From: Tenacibaculum finnmarkense
GTDB taxonomy: Bacteria; Bacteroidota; Bacteroidia; Flavobacteriales; Flavobacteriaceae
Direction: 5' to 3'
DNA length: 37,496 nucleotides
Assembly (NCBI RefSeq): GCF_900239185.1
Contig: NZ_OENA01000058.1
Span: forward strand, 1-37,496
Shown here: piece by piece, positions 17,501 to 25,608 of the stretch
Numbering within the stretch: position 1 is the stretch's first letter
Layout of the letters: each line of letters opens with the position of its first letter
Notes under the pieces: model-generated
Told to the model about the DNA's origin: nothing
Databases searched by the model: none
The model's input: only the letters and a program-made list of their open reading frames with translations
Translations under genes and position numbers: made by a program

Positions 17501-17791
17501 TTAGTAGTTTACTCCAGTGTCTCCAAATCTAACAAAAGCGGTTATTAATGTGTTTTCTCGTGCTACTACAGTCAAGCTTGTTAAGCCAAAGCAGTCTTTA
17601 GCTAATATATAGCCTTGTTCAATTGCCTGATTAATATTTTCTTTAGATAAGGTAAATTCTATTTTGTTTCTTTTCATAGTTTTAATAGATCCTTTAATAA
17701 GACACATAGAAACCAAAAAAGGATCTATTTGTCGTTGTGAAATTCGTTGTTTAAAATGTAAACTTTGCTTGAAGTTAGATATCAAATTCAT
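17501..17791 (-). CDS. DUF4258-type small protein, 96 residues
   Basis: It has the pattern I know from DUF4258: an N-terminal LHFKQRISQRQI (11-22), a central FTLSKENINQAIEQG, and a C-terminal CFGLTSLTVVARENTLITAFVRFG (67-90). Several DUF4258 proteins lie in toxin-antitoxin or defence contexts and resemble small RNase toxins in layout, but the function is not established. The full family length seems present. It is the first gene of the five-gene operon: the ATG is about 19 bases from the start of transcription predicted by the sigma54-like element, and its stop is 2 bases from the helicase start. It could be an effector, an inhibitor or a sensor partner. Confidence 0.75.
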   Translation of the reverse strand: MNLISNFKQSLHFKQRISQRQIDPFLVSMCLIKGSIKTMKRNKIEFTLSKENINQAIEQGYILAKDCFGLTSLTVVARENTLITAFVRFGDTGVNY

Positions 17792-17820
17792 AATTTATTT
17801 TTTTAATTTGATAAGTTAAA

Positions 17821-17836
17821 TTCAGAATTTGTGCCA
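17821..17836 (-). promoter_or_regulatory. Sigma54-like promoter upstream of the DUF4258-helicase-PLD-CARF operon
   Basis: The minus strand reads TGGCAC-AAATT-CTGAA, against a sigma54 consensus of TGGCAC-N5-TTGCA. The -24 half is perfect. The -12 half has the G at the right distance (GG-N10-G) but GA instead of GC. Transcription would start near 17810, about 19 bases before the ATG at 17791. The last gene of the operon codes for a sigma54-activator-type protein, which makes the match more meaningful than it would be alone. Confidence 0.5.
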
Positions 17837-17889
17837 GGCTTTAATTATTTTAAAATAAGCGCTTTATGTTTTTGTTTTTTATTGTGTCG

Positions 17890-17922
17890 GTAATATATTA
17901 CTTAATTTAATAATATATTATT
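17890..17922. promoter_or_regulatory. Two phased palindromes, candidate upstream activator sites
   Basis: TAATATATTA occurs at 17891-17900 and again at 17911-17920, exactly 20 bp apart (two helical turns). Each extends to a longer perfect palindrome: GTAATATATTAC (17890-17901) and AATAATATATTATT (17909-17922). They centre about 86 and 106 bases upstream of the predicted sigma54-type start, the usual distance for enhancer-binding activators. The AT-richness of the region weakens the case. Confidence 0.45.
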
Positions 17923-17980
17923 TAATATAGGTAGTGGGTCTTGATAAGAATTTAGTGTTTATTTAAATTTTATAGCGTAA

Positions 17981-18016
17981 AAAGACTAAGGCAAATGATT
18001 GATCATTTGCCTTAGT
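17981..18016 (-). terminator. Rho-independent terminator after mcrC
   Basis: A 14-bp perfect stem, ACTAAGGCAAATGA (17985-17998) against TCATTTGCCTTAGT (18003-18016), has a 4-base loop. On the minus strand the stem is followed by CTTTTT. It lies 59 bases beyond the mcrC stop and insulates the McrBC unit from the next operon. Confidence 0.85.
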
Positions 18017-18074
18017 TATTAGCTTTGTCCGAAGCTAAAATAAATTTAGTATGAATATTTATTTATACTGTTTT

Positions 18075-19295
18075 CTAAATCCCCATAATCTTTAAAACTT
18101 CAATTCCTATATTATCATTTAAATAGCCATTTTCATCTAAAACGGAAACAAATCCCATTTTACATTGATGGTTTATTTCATGGGTTTCATTCTCATAAAT
18201 TGAATAATCATCAGTTTCAAAAGATTCAAAATTATTGTTTTTATTTTCTCCAGGATACAATAATAGGGCTTTTTGGGCATTCCAAAAACGACAATAACTA
18301 TACATTTGTCGTAAATCGGAAACAGAAGCAGAGTTATTAGGACATTTCCATTTAGTATCAATAATATAAGTTTTTCCGTCTTTTTTTAAAATAATATCAG
18401 GTTTTAAACTATTGCTTCCCCAAAAAGATTTAGATTCCTGCCCAAAAACCTCAATATTTTTGCCTTCACAATATTTTTGAAGTTGTTTTAGTATATAAGT
18501 TTCCCATAACACATTCATATCAAATAATAACGAAACCATTTTTTCTTTACCATCAGAAATATTAGGCGAGTAGTTTAAAATAATTAACCGAGCGAGTTCT
18601 AAACCATAACTATAACTTGCTGATTTTCTATTTAACTGTATAGAATTTACTTGTTGTTTTGTGATGTTTTTTTTACTGATTTTTTCAAAGTTAAGTGCTA
18701 AGCGTTTACAGCGTTCGTACAATTGCGTTCCTTTGGTAAATTGACCTACAATTTCTAAGGCATTATATAAAACTTGATGTAATAAATGATTGGTGTCATA
18801 TACTTGATGTGTAGTATAAAACCGTTCTTTATGTACCAAGTTTTTTTGAATATTACCTGCAAATTCTAATTTACCTTTTAAAGCCTTTGTATTACTAGTT
18901 TCTTTACGGTATTGTTTGATAAAACCTTTACGTAATAGCGTTTCTATTTCTGATAAAAATAAATCAAAATAAACTTCTAGTAAATTTAAGTTTGTACGTT
19001 TTACATTTGCTGTTCCTGCTGATTCCGCTTTTAGTTTTCCGCAGGCTTCTAGCATATGTAATAAAACTCCTTGCCATTTACCAGCATCATCATTTTTATC
19101 CGCTTTCGGATGAATTTCTATTGATAATCCATCTATTTGAATGATGCCTACATACTGATTAAACTGAATACCTTTGGAAATAGCTTGAAAGTATTTCCAA
19201 TTATGGTATTCGTTTAATTTTAATAACGCATCTAAATGCTGTTGATTAAAACCTTGCTCTCCAACATATAAGCGTTGGTGTTCATATACGATCAT
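18075..19295 (-). CDS. mcrC: McrC-like subunit of McrBC restriction system, 406 residues
   Basis: McrC is the nuclease partner of the GTPase McrB in modification-dependent restriction. The N-terminal part (FQAISKGIQFNQYVGIIQIDGLSIEIHPKAD, residues 36-66, read as two adjacent stretches) is typical of the McrBC component family. The nuclease core is at 299-316: P299-D300, then IIDTKWK with D313 and K315, a PD-(D/E)xK site. The length of ~400 is usual. The gene starts 1 base after the mcrB stop, so the two are translationally coupled, and a strong terminator follows. The recognition target cannot be read from the sequence; methylated or otherwise modified foreign DNA is expected for the family. 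Confidence 0.93.
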   Translation of the reverse strand: MIVYEHQRLYVGEQGFNQQHLDALLKLNEYHNWKYFQAISKGIQFNQYVGIIQIDGLSIEIHPKADKNDDAGKWQGVLLHMLEACGKLKAESAGTANVKRTNLNLLEVYFDLFLSEIETLLRKGFIKQYRKETSNTKALKGKLEFAGNIQKNLVHKERFYTTHQVYDTNHLLHQVLYNALEIVGQFTKGTQLYERCKRLALNFEKISKKNITKQQVNSIQLNRKSASYSYGLELARLIILNYSPNISDGKEKMVSLLFDMNVLWETYILKQLQKYCEGKNIEVFGQESKSFWGSNSLKPDIILKKDGKTYIIDTKWKCPNNSASVSDLRQMYSYCRFWNAQKALLLYPGENKNNNFESFETDDYSIYENETHEINHQCKMGFVSVLDENGYLNDNIGIEVLKIMGI

Positions 19296-19296
19296 A

Positions 19297-21510
19297 TTAT
19301 AGAGCTTCTGCTGTTTCTAATACAGGTTGTTGTACTTCAGTAGGTTTAATAGCTGTTTTAATACCTAATGTTTTATGAATGGCATCAATAATATTATTGG
19401 TATCAATTTTTTCTAATTCAAAAGATGGTGTTTTAAAATCATTTGAATTTTCATATTTAAAATCGGCAAAATTAATTTTATTATTTTCCTTTTTTCTGAT
19501 AAAACCTTTTCCTAAAACTAAGCCTATTTTACCATAATCGCCATAAAAATATTCTTGTAATAACGGAATTACATTATTGTTAAAAACAGTAGCTAGTTTT
19601 GTCGTATTGCCACTTTCAATAGTAATAAAGTAAGAGTGACCTATAGTATGATCTCTATCTAATAATAATTCAATACGATTATTAATAGTTTCTAGAATAT
19701 CTTTTAAATTAAAACCATCAAATAAAATTTCTTTTAGTAAACTAGGCTTTGGTAGTATTTCTTTAAATTCGAAACGTCTGCGTAATGCGGTGTCTAAAGA
19801 TTCTACAGAACGATCGGCAGTATTCATAGTTCCTATAATATGAAGGTTTGATGGCACTCCAAATTCTTTTTTAGAGTAGGGCAGTTTTACCGTAATTGCT
19901 TCGTTTTGTCCTAAACGTTTATCTGGCTCTAGTAAGGTTATTAACTCTCCAAAAATAGCAGATACATTTCCACGGTTTATTTCATCAATAATTAAAACAT
20001 AGGGTTTTTTTGTTCCGATGCTATAATCATTATTAGATAATGAATTTACAATTTCTAACTTATCTTGATAAGAAATAATATTTTCTTCAGATATATTTTT
20101 ATATTTTTTACCTTGTTCTTTGTTTTGTTTATGTAATTCGTTTAAAACCGCCCAATATACAGAAGCGTTACTACCTCCAATGATTTTTCTAAAGGTATCA
20201 TGAATGTTAGAAATTAGCGTAAGATTAGGGATTCCTTTATTTAATTTTGATAAACGCTCTTTAGAAACAGTATAACTACGAGTTCCATTTTTATGGGTTA
20301 CTAAAAAATTTCCTTGTTGAGATACCTCTGTAATATATACTTTTCCTCCTGATTTTGTAGAGAGTTCTACGGTATCTTCTTGTTCTAATCTTTCAGAAAT
20401 AGTATTTAAATAAGAATCATATAATCCAAAGAAATCTAATGTTTTACAAAGGCTTTCTTTTTTAGTTTCTTGTGCAATACTGTAGCAGGCTTCTGTTACT
20501 AATTTTTTAAATATTCCGTCTTCAACTTCATAGGTTACTTGTTTATCTTCTGTTTTGGGTTTTATACCTTCTACAAAATCTTCGTAACTCATAGATTGAT
20601 GAAAAGTAGTAAATACAATTTGTTCTTTTTTATGAAGTTCATTATATCTATCTATAATTATTTTTCGGTCTTCTTCTGTATCTGAATATTTTTTTTTATC
20701 GATAAGTTCAACAGCTAATTTTTTAGTAACATAGGTTTTTCCTGTTCCTGGAGGTCCGTAAAGTATTTGATTCTTACTCTGTGAAATCATAGCATTATTT
20801 TTTAAGTTTGTAGCTATTTCATTATTAAAAGTACTATTTTCTTCTTTTGATGATAAAATAAGCATATTGTAAATACAATCTTGAAATAGTAGCTTTTCTG
20901 AATTAAAATTAAATTCATTAGGAATATATTTTTCACACAATTCAATTAGCTCTTTATATTTTTGCATTATTTTTAAAAATCCCGAACCAATTTCTGTAAA
21001 ATGGTTGTATTTTTTACCTGTAGTTTTTACTGTTTTTATTCCTAAATAACTACATAAATTATCATATAATTTTGATTTATATAAAAAATATTTTTCAGGA
21101 TTATTTAATACCAATAAAAAAGAAATTGTTCTTTCATCTAATTGATGAGATAAATTATCGCTATCTAATTTGGTTTTTAAATCGATAAGAAATTCATCTG
21201 CAAGAAGTCTTGATTCTTTATAAATAGTATCAAAATTTGTTTTATCATTAAAGATTACACTAAGTAATTTTTTTAATTTCTGAGGATAATTTTTTCCTAA
21301 TTTATCAAGAAAATCATATGAATTTTTATATATTAAATTCTTTTTTTTTGCAAGCGATTTTTTAAACATCGAATAAAAATCAGGATCTTCAATGTTCCAG
21401 TTTTCTTGAAAATGGATAACAGCATCCCATTTATAAACTTCATTTACATTGTTGTTTTTAGAAATGAAATTTTTATATTCTTCTAATAGCTTTTTTATTT
21501 TCTCTTTCAT
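19297..21510 (-). CDS. mcrB: McrB-like AAA+ GTPase of McrBC restriction system, 737 residues
   Basis: The AAA+ motor shows Walker A GPPGTGKT (252-259), the family block TTFHQSMSYEDFVEGIKP (301-318), Walker B LIIDEINRGN (506-515), the McrB signature MNTADRS (562-568) and arginine-finger block TALRRRF (574-580). McrB binds the target DNA and uses GTP to bring McrC to it. Residues 1-240 form a Lys/Leu-rich helical region that should hold target recognition, but it matches no specificity domain I know. Residues ~350-500, between Walker A and B, contain an insert with a strand-rich part (KVYITEVSQQGNFLVTHKNG). The gene is followed by mcrC with a 1-base gap and preceded by 128 bases holding a palindromic repeat, so it is probably transcribed apart from, or weakly read through from, hsdS. 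Confidence 0.93.
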   Translation of the reverse strand: MKEKIKKLLEEYKNFISKNNNVNEVYKWDAVIHFQENWNIEDPDFYSMFKKSLAKKKNLIYKNSYDFLDKLGKNYPQKLKKLLSVIFNDKTNFDTIYKESRLLADEFLIDLKTKLDSDNLSHQLDERTISFLLVLNNPEKYFLYKSKLYDNLCSYLGIKTVKTTGKKYNHFTEIGSGFLKIMQKYKELIELCEKYIPNEFNFNSEKLLFQDCIYNMLILSSKEENSTFNNEIATNLKNNAMISQSKNQILYGPPGTGKTYVTKKLAVELIDKKKYSDTEEDRKIIIDRYNELHKKEQIVFTTFHQSMSYEDFVEGIKPKTEDKQVTYEVEDGIFKKLVTEACYSIAQETKKESLCKTLDFFGLYDSYLNTISERLEQEDTVELSTKSGGKVYITEVSQQGNFLVTHKNGTRSYTVSKERLSKLNKGIPNLTLISNIHDTFRKIIGGSNASVYWAVLNELHKQNKEQGKKYKNISEENIISYQDKLEIVNSLSNNDYSIGTKKPYVLIIDEINRGNVSAIFGELITLLEPDKRLGQNEAITVKLPYSKKEFGVPSNLHIIGTMNTADRSVESLDTALRRRFEFKEILPKPSLLKEILFDGFNLKDILETINNRIELLLDRDHTIGHSYFITIESGNTTKLATVFNNNVIPLLQEYFYGDYGKIGLVLGKGFIRKKENNKINFADFKYENSNDFKTPSFELEKIDTNNIIDAIHKTLGIKTAIKPTEVQQPVLETAEAL

Positions 21511-21580
21511 ATTTTGTTGAAATTCCCATTTTTACAGCAATTTATTAAAATTTTATTTCGTTTTCAAAGAATTTCAGCAT

Positions 21581-21625
21581 CCAATTTTTTATAATCGTAG
21601 AGACGCGATAAATCGCGTCTCTACG
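21581..21625. repeat. Dispersed GACGCGAT-type palindromic repeat, copy 2
   Basis: A perfect hairpin: CGTAGAGACGCGAT (21596-21609) against ATCGCGTCTCTACG (21612-21625), with a 2-base centre. The left flank ccaattttttataatcgta matches copy 1 at 8413 with one change. It sits between hsdS and mcrB and could slow transcription between the two units, although no T-run follows on the minus strand. The rest of the 128-base gap is plain AT-rich sequence. Confidence 0.75.
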
Positions 21626-21638
21626 TGTAAATGTTTAA

Positions 21639-22979
21639 TTATTTTTTATTTCTAACGACTTTCTTTTTAGGTTTTACAACCAAACTTTCTTTCAATTTTT
21701 TTATTTCTTCTAATAAATCTTTAGCATCGCCATCGGTAGGTAATTGCGCTACTAACTCGCCTTTAAAAGCTTTGGCTAATATGGCTTGTGGTAAACGGTC
21801 TATTTTTTCTTTTAAAATTTTATACTGACTTTCTATTTTGTCTGCCTTACTAAATAAATTTTCTACTCGTTTTACGATTTCTGTTTGTTCTTCTTTTGGA
21901 GGAAGGTTAATTTTTAAATTTTGAGTTTGAGTTTTTGTTAAAGCTTGTCTTGTAACTCCGTAATTTTCTTTAAAAATATAATTTTGAATTAATGAAGAAG
22001 CTAGATACATATTTACGTATTCGGATGAATTATCTTCATTTAATCTAATAATTGTAACATGTTGATTAACTCTTCCACCAAAAATATTTTTTTCAGCCAA
22101 GCAAACTCGACCAATTGAAGCTCCTGTAATATTTAATAAAATATCATTTTCTTGTATTATAACATTCTTTAATCGTTCAGCTTGAACTTCATCAATAAAG
22201 GCTAATCCTTTTAATTTAATCCCATTAAAATGAATATTCATTGAGCGTACCAAAGGAATTCCCTCTTCTTTATAACTTTCAGAGCCACCTCTTGGTGTTG
22301 AGCCACTTCCTATTTTAATTGTAATATCTTGTAGGTTTATTTCTTCCCATTCTTCCAATTCCTTACCAACTCTCCACTCTTGGGTAAGTTTACCAGTTAC
22401 GGCTTGTGTTAAGACGGCTTGTTTAAAATTTTTAATTAGTTGCGGTATGTTATTTAAACGGATTTTTAAAGCATCTAAAGAACCAAATAAAGTATCTAGT
22501 TTGGCAACTATGCGTTGTTGTTCTGCTAGTGGTGGAAGTGGGAAAGGTGCTTTTGAAAAAACACTTTTATTAACCATTGAAATAGTTGTAGATGTAGAGT
22601 TTTCAATTAACCAAGGCTTTAATAAATTACAAGCATAATATCCATATTTATCATCAATGTATTTATTAAAAATAACACTATTTATTTGTTGATTAGTAGC
22701 CATTTGAGTTCCTGCAATAGCAACATTTCCTAAATTACCAATACAAGTAACCATAACAGCTCCTTTTGACAATAATCTTGCATTTTTAGCGCCTTCTTCT
22801 GTTAATGTTTCAACTGAATTAAATAACTCAATTCCTGTTCTAATGTCTCCTGGCTTTATCCAAGGAATATCTCCATTATAATATTCTGAATGCTTCTTAG
22901 AGGGTGTATTTCCTGTTATAACTTGACTGATTACACCTAACTCCGTTTCAACCCAATTTTTTGGTAACTTACTTTCCAT
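21639..22979 (-). CDS. hsdS: Type I restriction-modification specificity subunit HsdS, 446 residues
   Basis: It has two target-recognition domains, each followed by a conserved helix. The first TRD is residues 5-150 (LPKNWVETELG...GDIPWIKPGDI), then the helix block LAEQQRIVAKLDTLFGSLDAL (151-171) and TQAVTGKLTQEWR (191-203). The second TRD is ~205-360 (GSGSTPRGGSESY, IPLVRSMNI, NDILLNITGASIGR), then PKEEQTEIVKRVENLF and AILAKAFKGEL. HsdS chooses the bipartite DNA target for HsdM and HsdR. Both TRDs look full-length, so a split recognition sequence is expected; the bases cannot be read from the protein. Its ATG directly abuts the hsdM stop (zero gap). Confidence 0.95.
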   Translation of the reverse strand: MESKLPKNWVETELGVISQVITGNTPSKKHSEYYNGDIPWIKPGDIRTGIELFNSVETLTEEGAKNARLLSKGAVMVTCIGNLGNVAIAGTQMATNQQINSVIFNKYIDDKYGYYACNLLKPWLIENSTSTTISMVNKSVFSKAPFPLPPLAEQQRIVAKLDTLFGSLDALKIRLNNIPQLIKNFKQAVLTQAVTGKLTQEWRVGKELEEWEEINLQDITIKIGSGSTPRGGSESYKEEGIPLVRSMNIHFNGIKLKGLAFIDEVQAERLKNVIIQENDILLNITGASIGRVCLAEKNIFGGRVNQHVTIIRLNEDNSSEYVNMYLASSLIQNYIFKENYGVTRQALTKTQTQNLKINLPPKEEQTEIVKRVENLFSKADKIESQYKILKEKIDRLPQAILAKAFKGELVAQLPTDGDAKDLLEEIKKLKESLVVKPKKKVVRNKK

Positions 22980-24383
22980 TTAATTAAGTGCTTTAATTAT
23001 GCTGTTTAAAGCTTTTGTAATTTCTTTTAATTCAGCTAAAGCTTCTTGTGCTATTTCAATAGGTTCGCCAATATCTTCGGCTTTTGTAATGCTATCATCA
23101 GCAATTAAACCAAGGTCTAAAGAATCATTCTTATTGGTAATTTCATCTCTAGTAATACAGCTAAAACGGTCGTCTTTTATTTTGGTTCTATCATCAGCAT
23201 TGTAAGCCTTTTCAAAATCTACAAAATGATTTTCAGTAAAAGGTGTACGTTTCCCAAAGTTTGGCATGTTGGTACGCATGTCGTAAAACCACACATTTTG
23301 CGTATTTTTTTTCTCTGTTGTTCCTTTATCAAAAAATAAAACATTGGTTTTTACACCAGCGGCATAAAAAATACCTGTAGGCAAACGTAAAATAGTATGT
23401 AAATTACATTTATCCATTAAATCTTGGCGTACACGTTGCCCGTCGCCATCTTCAAAAAGCACATTATCGGGTAACACTACGGCAGCACGCGCGCCACCTC
23501 GGGTATGTAAACTGCGGTAAATACCTTGTAAAAAGTTTAATTGCTTGTTACTTGTAGGATACACTAAATCGCCTCTAGTAGGTCGGTCGCCTCCTTTTTT
23601 AGTTCCAAAAGGTGGATTTGCCAATACCAAATCGATATTTTTAATGCTTTCGCCATAGCTACTTAAACTATCGTTTAAATCAATATTTCCGCCCATTCCG
23701 TGTAAAAAGGCATTCATCATGGCTAAACGATGTGTGTCACCAACTAATTCACATCCACTATATTGCTCGGTTTGTAAGTGTTTATTTTGAGCATCATCAA
23801 GTGTATAAATATCATTATTTTTTAATATATGATGATGTGCGGCAATCATAAAACCGTAGGTTCCGCATGCAGGATCGTTTAAACGTTCGCCAACTTTCGG
23901 ATTCATTAAACGTACCATAACGTTAATAAGTGGGCGAGGGGTGAAGTATTGCCCTGCACCAGATTTTTTTTCAGAAGCATTTTTTTCTAGTAATCCTTCG
24001 TACATTTCACCCAAACCTTCTTCTTTGGCTTCAAACCAATCTAGTTCATCAATATTTTTGATGATTTTACGTAAGCTAGCAGGTTCGTTGATACTTGTTT
24101 GTGCGTTATTGTATATTTTCTGAATTTTCCCTGTACTTTCAGTACCTAAATGCAATAATAATTTACGGTAAAAATTGGTAAGCTCAATCCCTTCTTTTTG
24201 TATTAAATCTTCCCATCGGTAGCCTTCGGGTAATTTATCGTTATATTCGGTTTCTTCTGCCATTTTTAAAAACAGAATAAAGGTAAGCTCGTTTAAATAT
24301 TGGTGATAAGTAATTCCTTCATCACGTAATACGTTACAAAGATTCCAGAGTTTATTTACTATTTCTTGTGTTGATAATGCCAT
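22980..24383 (-). CDS. hsdM: Type I restriction-modification DNA methyltransferase subunit HsdM, 467 residues
   Basis: N6-adenine methylase motifs are present: GQYFTPR at 144-150, the AdoMet-binding motif I NDPACGTYGFM at 169-179, and the catalytic motif IV NPPF at 256-259 (VLANPPFGTKKGG). An N-terminal helical domain (residues 1-130, ALSTQEIVNKLWNLCNVLRDEG) is the HsdM_N type. HsdM with HsdS modifies host DNA; with HsdR the complex cuts unmodified DNA. The length is usual for the family. The gene lies 6 bases after the PD-(D/E)xK gene and runs straight into hsdS. The Tyr in motif I sits at a position that varies in the family (GTAGF, GSGGF), so it does not suggest loss of activity. Confidence 0.96.
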   Translation of the reverse strand: MALSTQEIVNKLWNLCNVLRDEGITYHQYLNELTFILFLKMAEETEYNDKLPEGYRWEDLIQKEGIELTNFYRKLLLHLGTESTGKIQKIYNNAQTSINEPASLRKIIKNIDELDWFEAKEEGLGEMYEGLLEKNASEKKSGAGQYFTPRPLINVMVRLMNPKVGERLNDPACGTYGFMIAAHHHILKNNDIYTLDDAQNKHLQTEQYSGCELVGDTHRLAMMNAFLHGMGGNIDLNDSLSSYGESIKNIDLVLANPPFGTKKGGDRPTRGDLVYPTSNKQLNFLQGIYRSLHTRGGARAAVVLPDNVLFEDGDGQRVRQDLMDKCNLHTILRLPTGIFYAAGVKTNVLFFDKGTTEKKNTQNVWFYDMRTNMPNFGKRTPFTENHFVDFEKAYNADDRTKIKDDRFSCITRDEITNKNDSLDLGLIADDSITKAEDIGEPIEIAQEALAELKEITKALNSIIKALN

Positions 24384-24389
24384 TTATAT

Positions 24390-25595
24390 TTAATGTAATT
24401 TGTTTTCTAAAGCATTAATATCTTTTAAAATATTTTCAGCTACTTTACTTGTTAATTCGTCTAATTTTTTTGGGTCTGCTAAATTAAATATAGCATCTGA
24501 ATTAAAGGCTCTAAAGTTTAGTTTTTCTTGAGTGTGTCGCCATCCTAACCAATATGTTGAATTTATATAATTAGGGTTTATATCTAAAACCATATTTTTA
24601 TAGTTGCTGAATTTATCAAGATTAGCAATTCCGCCTTTTGCATTTTCTTCTATGGTAAAGCCAAAGTAAATTTCGTCTTCTATTTCAATACCAAAATGAA
24701 TACTGATATTTTCTTTTTCAAATATTTTAACCCATAAACCAAAATAAATATCTTTGTTTCTACTTTTAGTATAGTAATTATGTACATTTTGCCAGGTTAC
24801 ATTTTTTTCTTCAACAAGGCTTAAACCATTAGCAATCATCTTTTCTTTTAAACTTTGCCAAAACAACCATTGAATTTCAACTTTTGCACTAGTCATATTC
24901 TGTTCAATTAAAAAAGCTTGTTTTAAATTATCTGCGGATGATGCTATGTAATGGCTAATTTCTGTATTCATTTTGGTAGTTCCTGATTGCCCTGTTAATA
25001 TTTTTATTAAATTGATATAATGAGTAATTCCTTCTCTTAGTAAAGGAAGTTCTACGGCTTCTTTTCTACAGTTTGTAAGCCATTCTATAATATCTGATTG
25101 ATATGAAATTATTTTAAAATCGTCGCCTATTTTTAATTTACCGCAACTATTTTCAGAAGGATCATCACCAAATAAATTAAGATAAAAAAGATTATTAGGA
25201 TTGTGATTATAATATCTAACTAATTGATTTTCTTGATCTGCTGCATAAATTTTATTTTCAATAGTTATAGCATTTCCTTTATTATCAGAAATAAAAATAT
25301 CTAAATATCCGCCTGTGGTTTCCGTTTTTACACCAATATATTTTTCAACAGTTACTATTGCCGATGCGGTGTTTATTTTTACATCAAATTGTGTAGCAAA
25401 AAGTTTTAAAAAGACATCATCCTGCCCATGTGTTCCCTTCGGATTTAGCAATTCGGCAATAAACTTAGAATGTAAACGCACCTCATTAGTAGTTACATTT
25501 ATAACATCGAACACATTAAAATCGTTGCCTGATATTTTATTTAATTGCTCATATTTAGTTGAAATTTCAGCAATTTTTTTCAATAAATTTTTCAT
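24390..25595 (-). CDS. PD-(D/E)xK nuclease-family protein inside the type I R-M operon, 401 residues
   Basis: The pattern fits the PDDEXK_4-type nuclease family: FIAELLNPKGTHGQDDVFLK (45-64), then GGYLDIFI with D99, and AITIENKIYAADQENQL with E113 and K115 as the (D/E)xK pair and Gln121/Gln124 after it. The active-site residues are therefore all visible. The C-terminal 250 residues are an alpha/beta region with no motif I can name (HYIASSADNLKQAF; YWLGWR near 350). It sits between hsdR (13-base gap) and hsdM (6-base gap), so it is made with the restriction system. It may be an accessory nuclease, an anti-phage add-on or a protective factor. It is not a standard type I subunit. Confidence 0.85.
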   Translation of the reverse strand: MKNLLKKIAEISTKYEQLNKISGNDFNVFDVINVTTNEVRLHSKFIAELLNPKGTHGQDDVFLKLFATQFDVKINTASAIVTVEKYIGVKTETTGGYLDIFISDNKGNAITIENKIYAADQENQLVRYYNHNPNNLFYLNLFGDDPSENSCGKLKIGDDFKIISYQSDIIEWLTNCRKEAVELPLLREGITHYINLIKILTGQSGTTKMNTEISHYIASSADNLKQAFLIEQNMTSAKVEIQWLFWQSLKEKMIANGLSLVEEKNVTWQNVHNYYTKSRNKDIYFGLWVKIFEKENISIHFGIEIEDEIYFGFTIEENAKGGIANLDKFSNYKNMVLDINPNYINSTYWLGWRHTQEKLNFRAFNSDAIFNLADPKKLDELTSKVAENILKDINALENKLH

Positions 25596-25608
25596 GGAAT
25601 TTTAATTT

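Noticed and set aside
22980..24383. Inactive methylase because of Tyr in motif I (DPACGTYGF)
   Set aside because: That position varies in HsdM proteins; the conserved D, P, G and F and the NPPF motif are intact.
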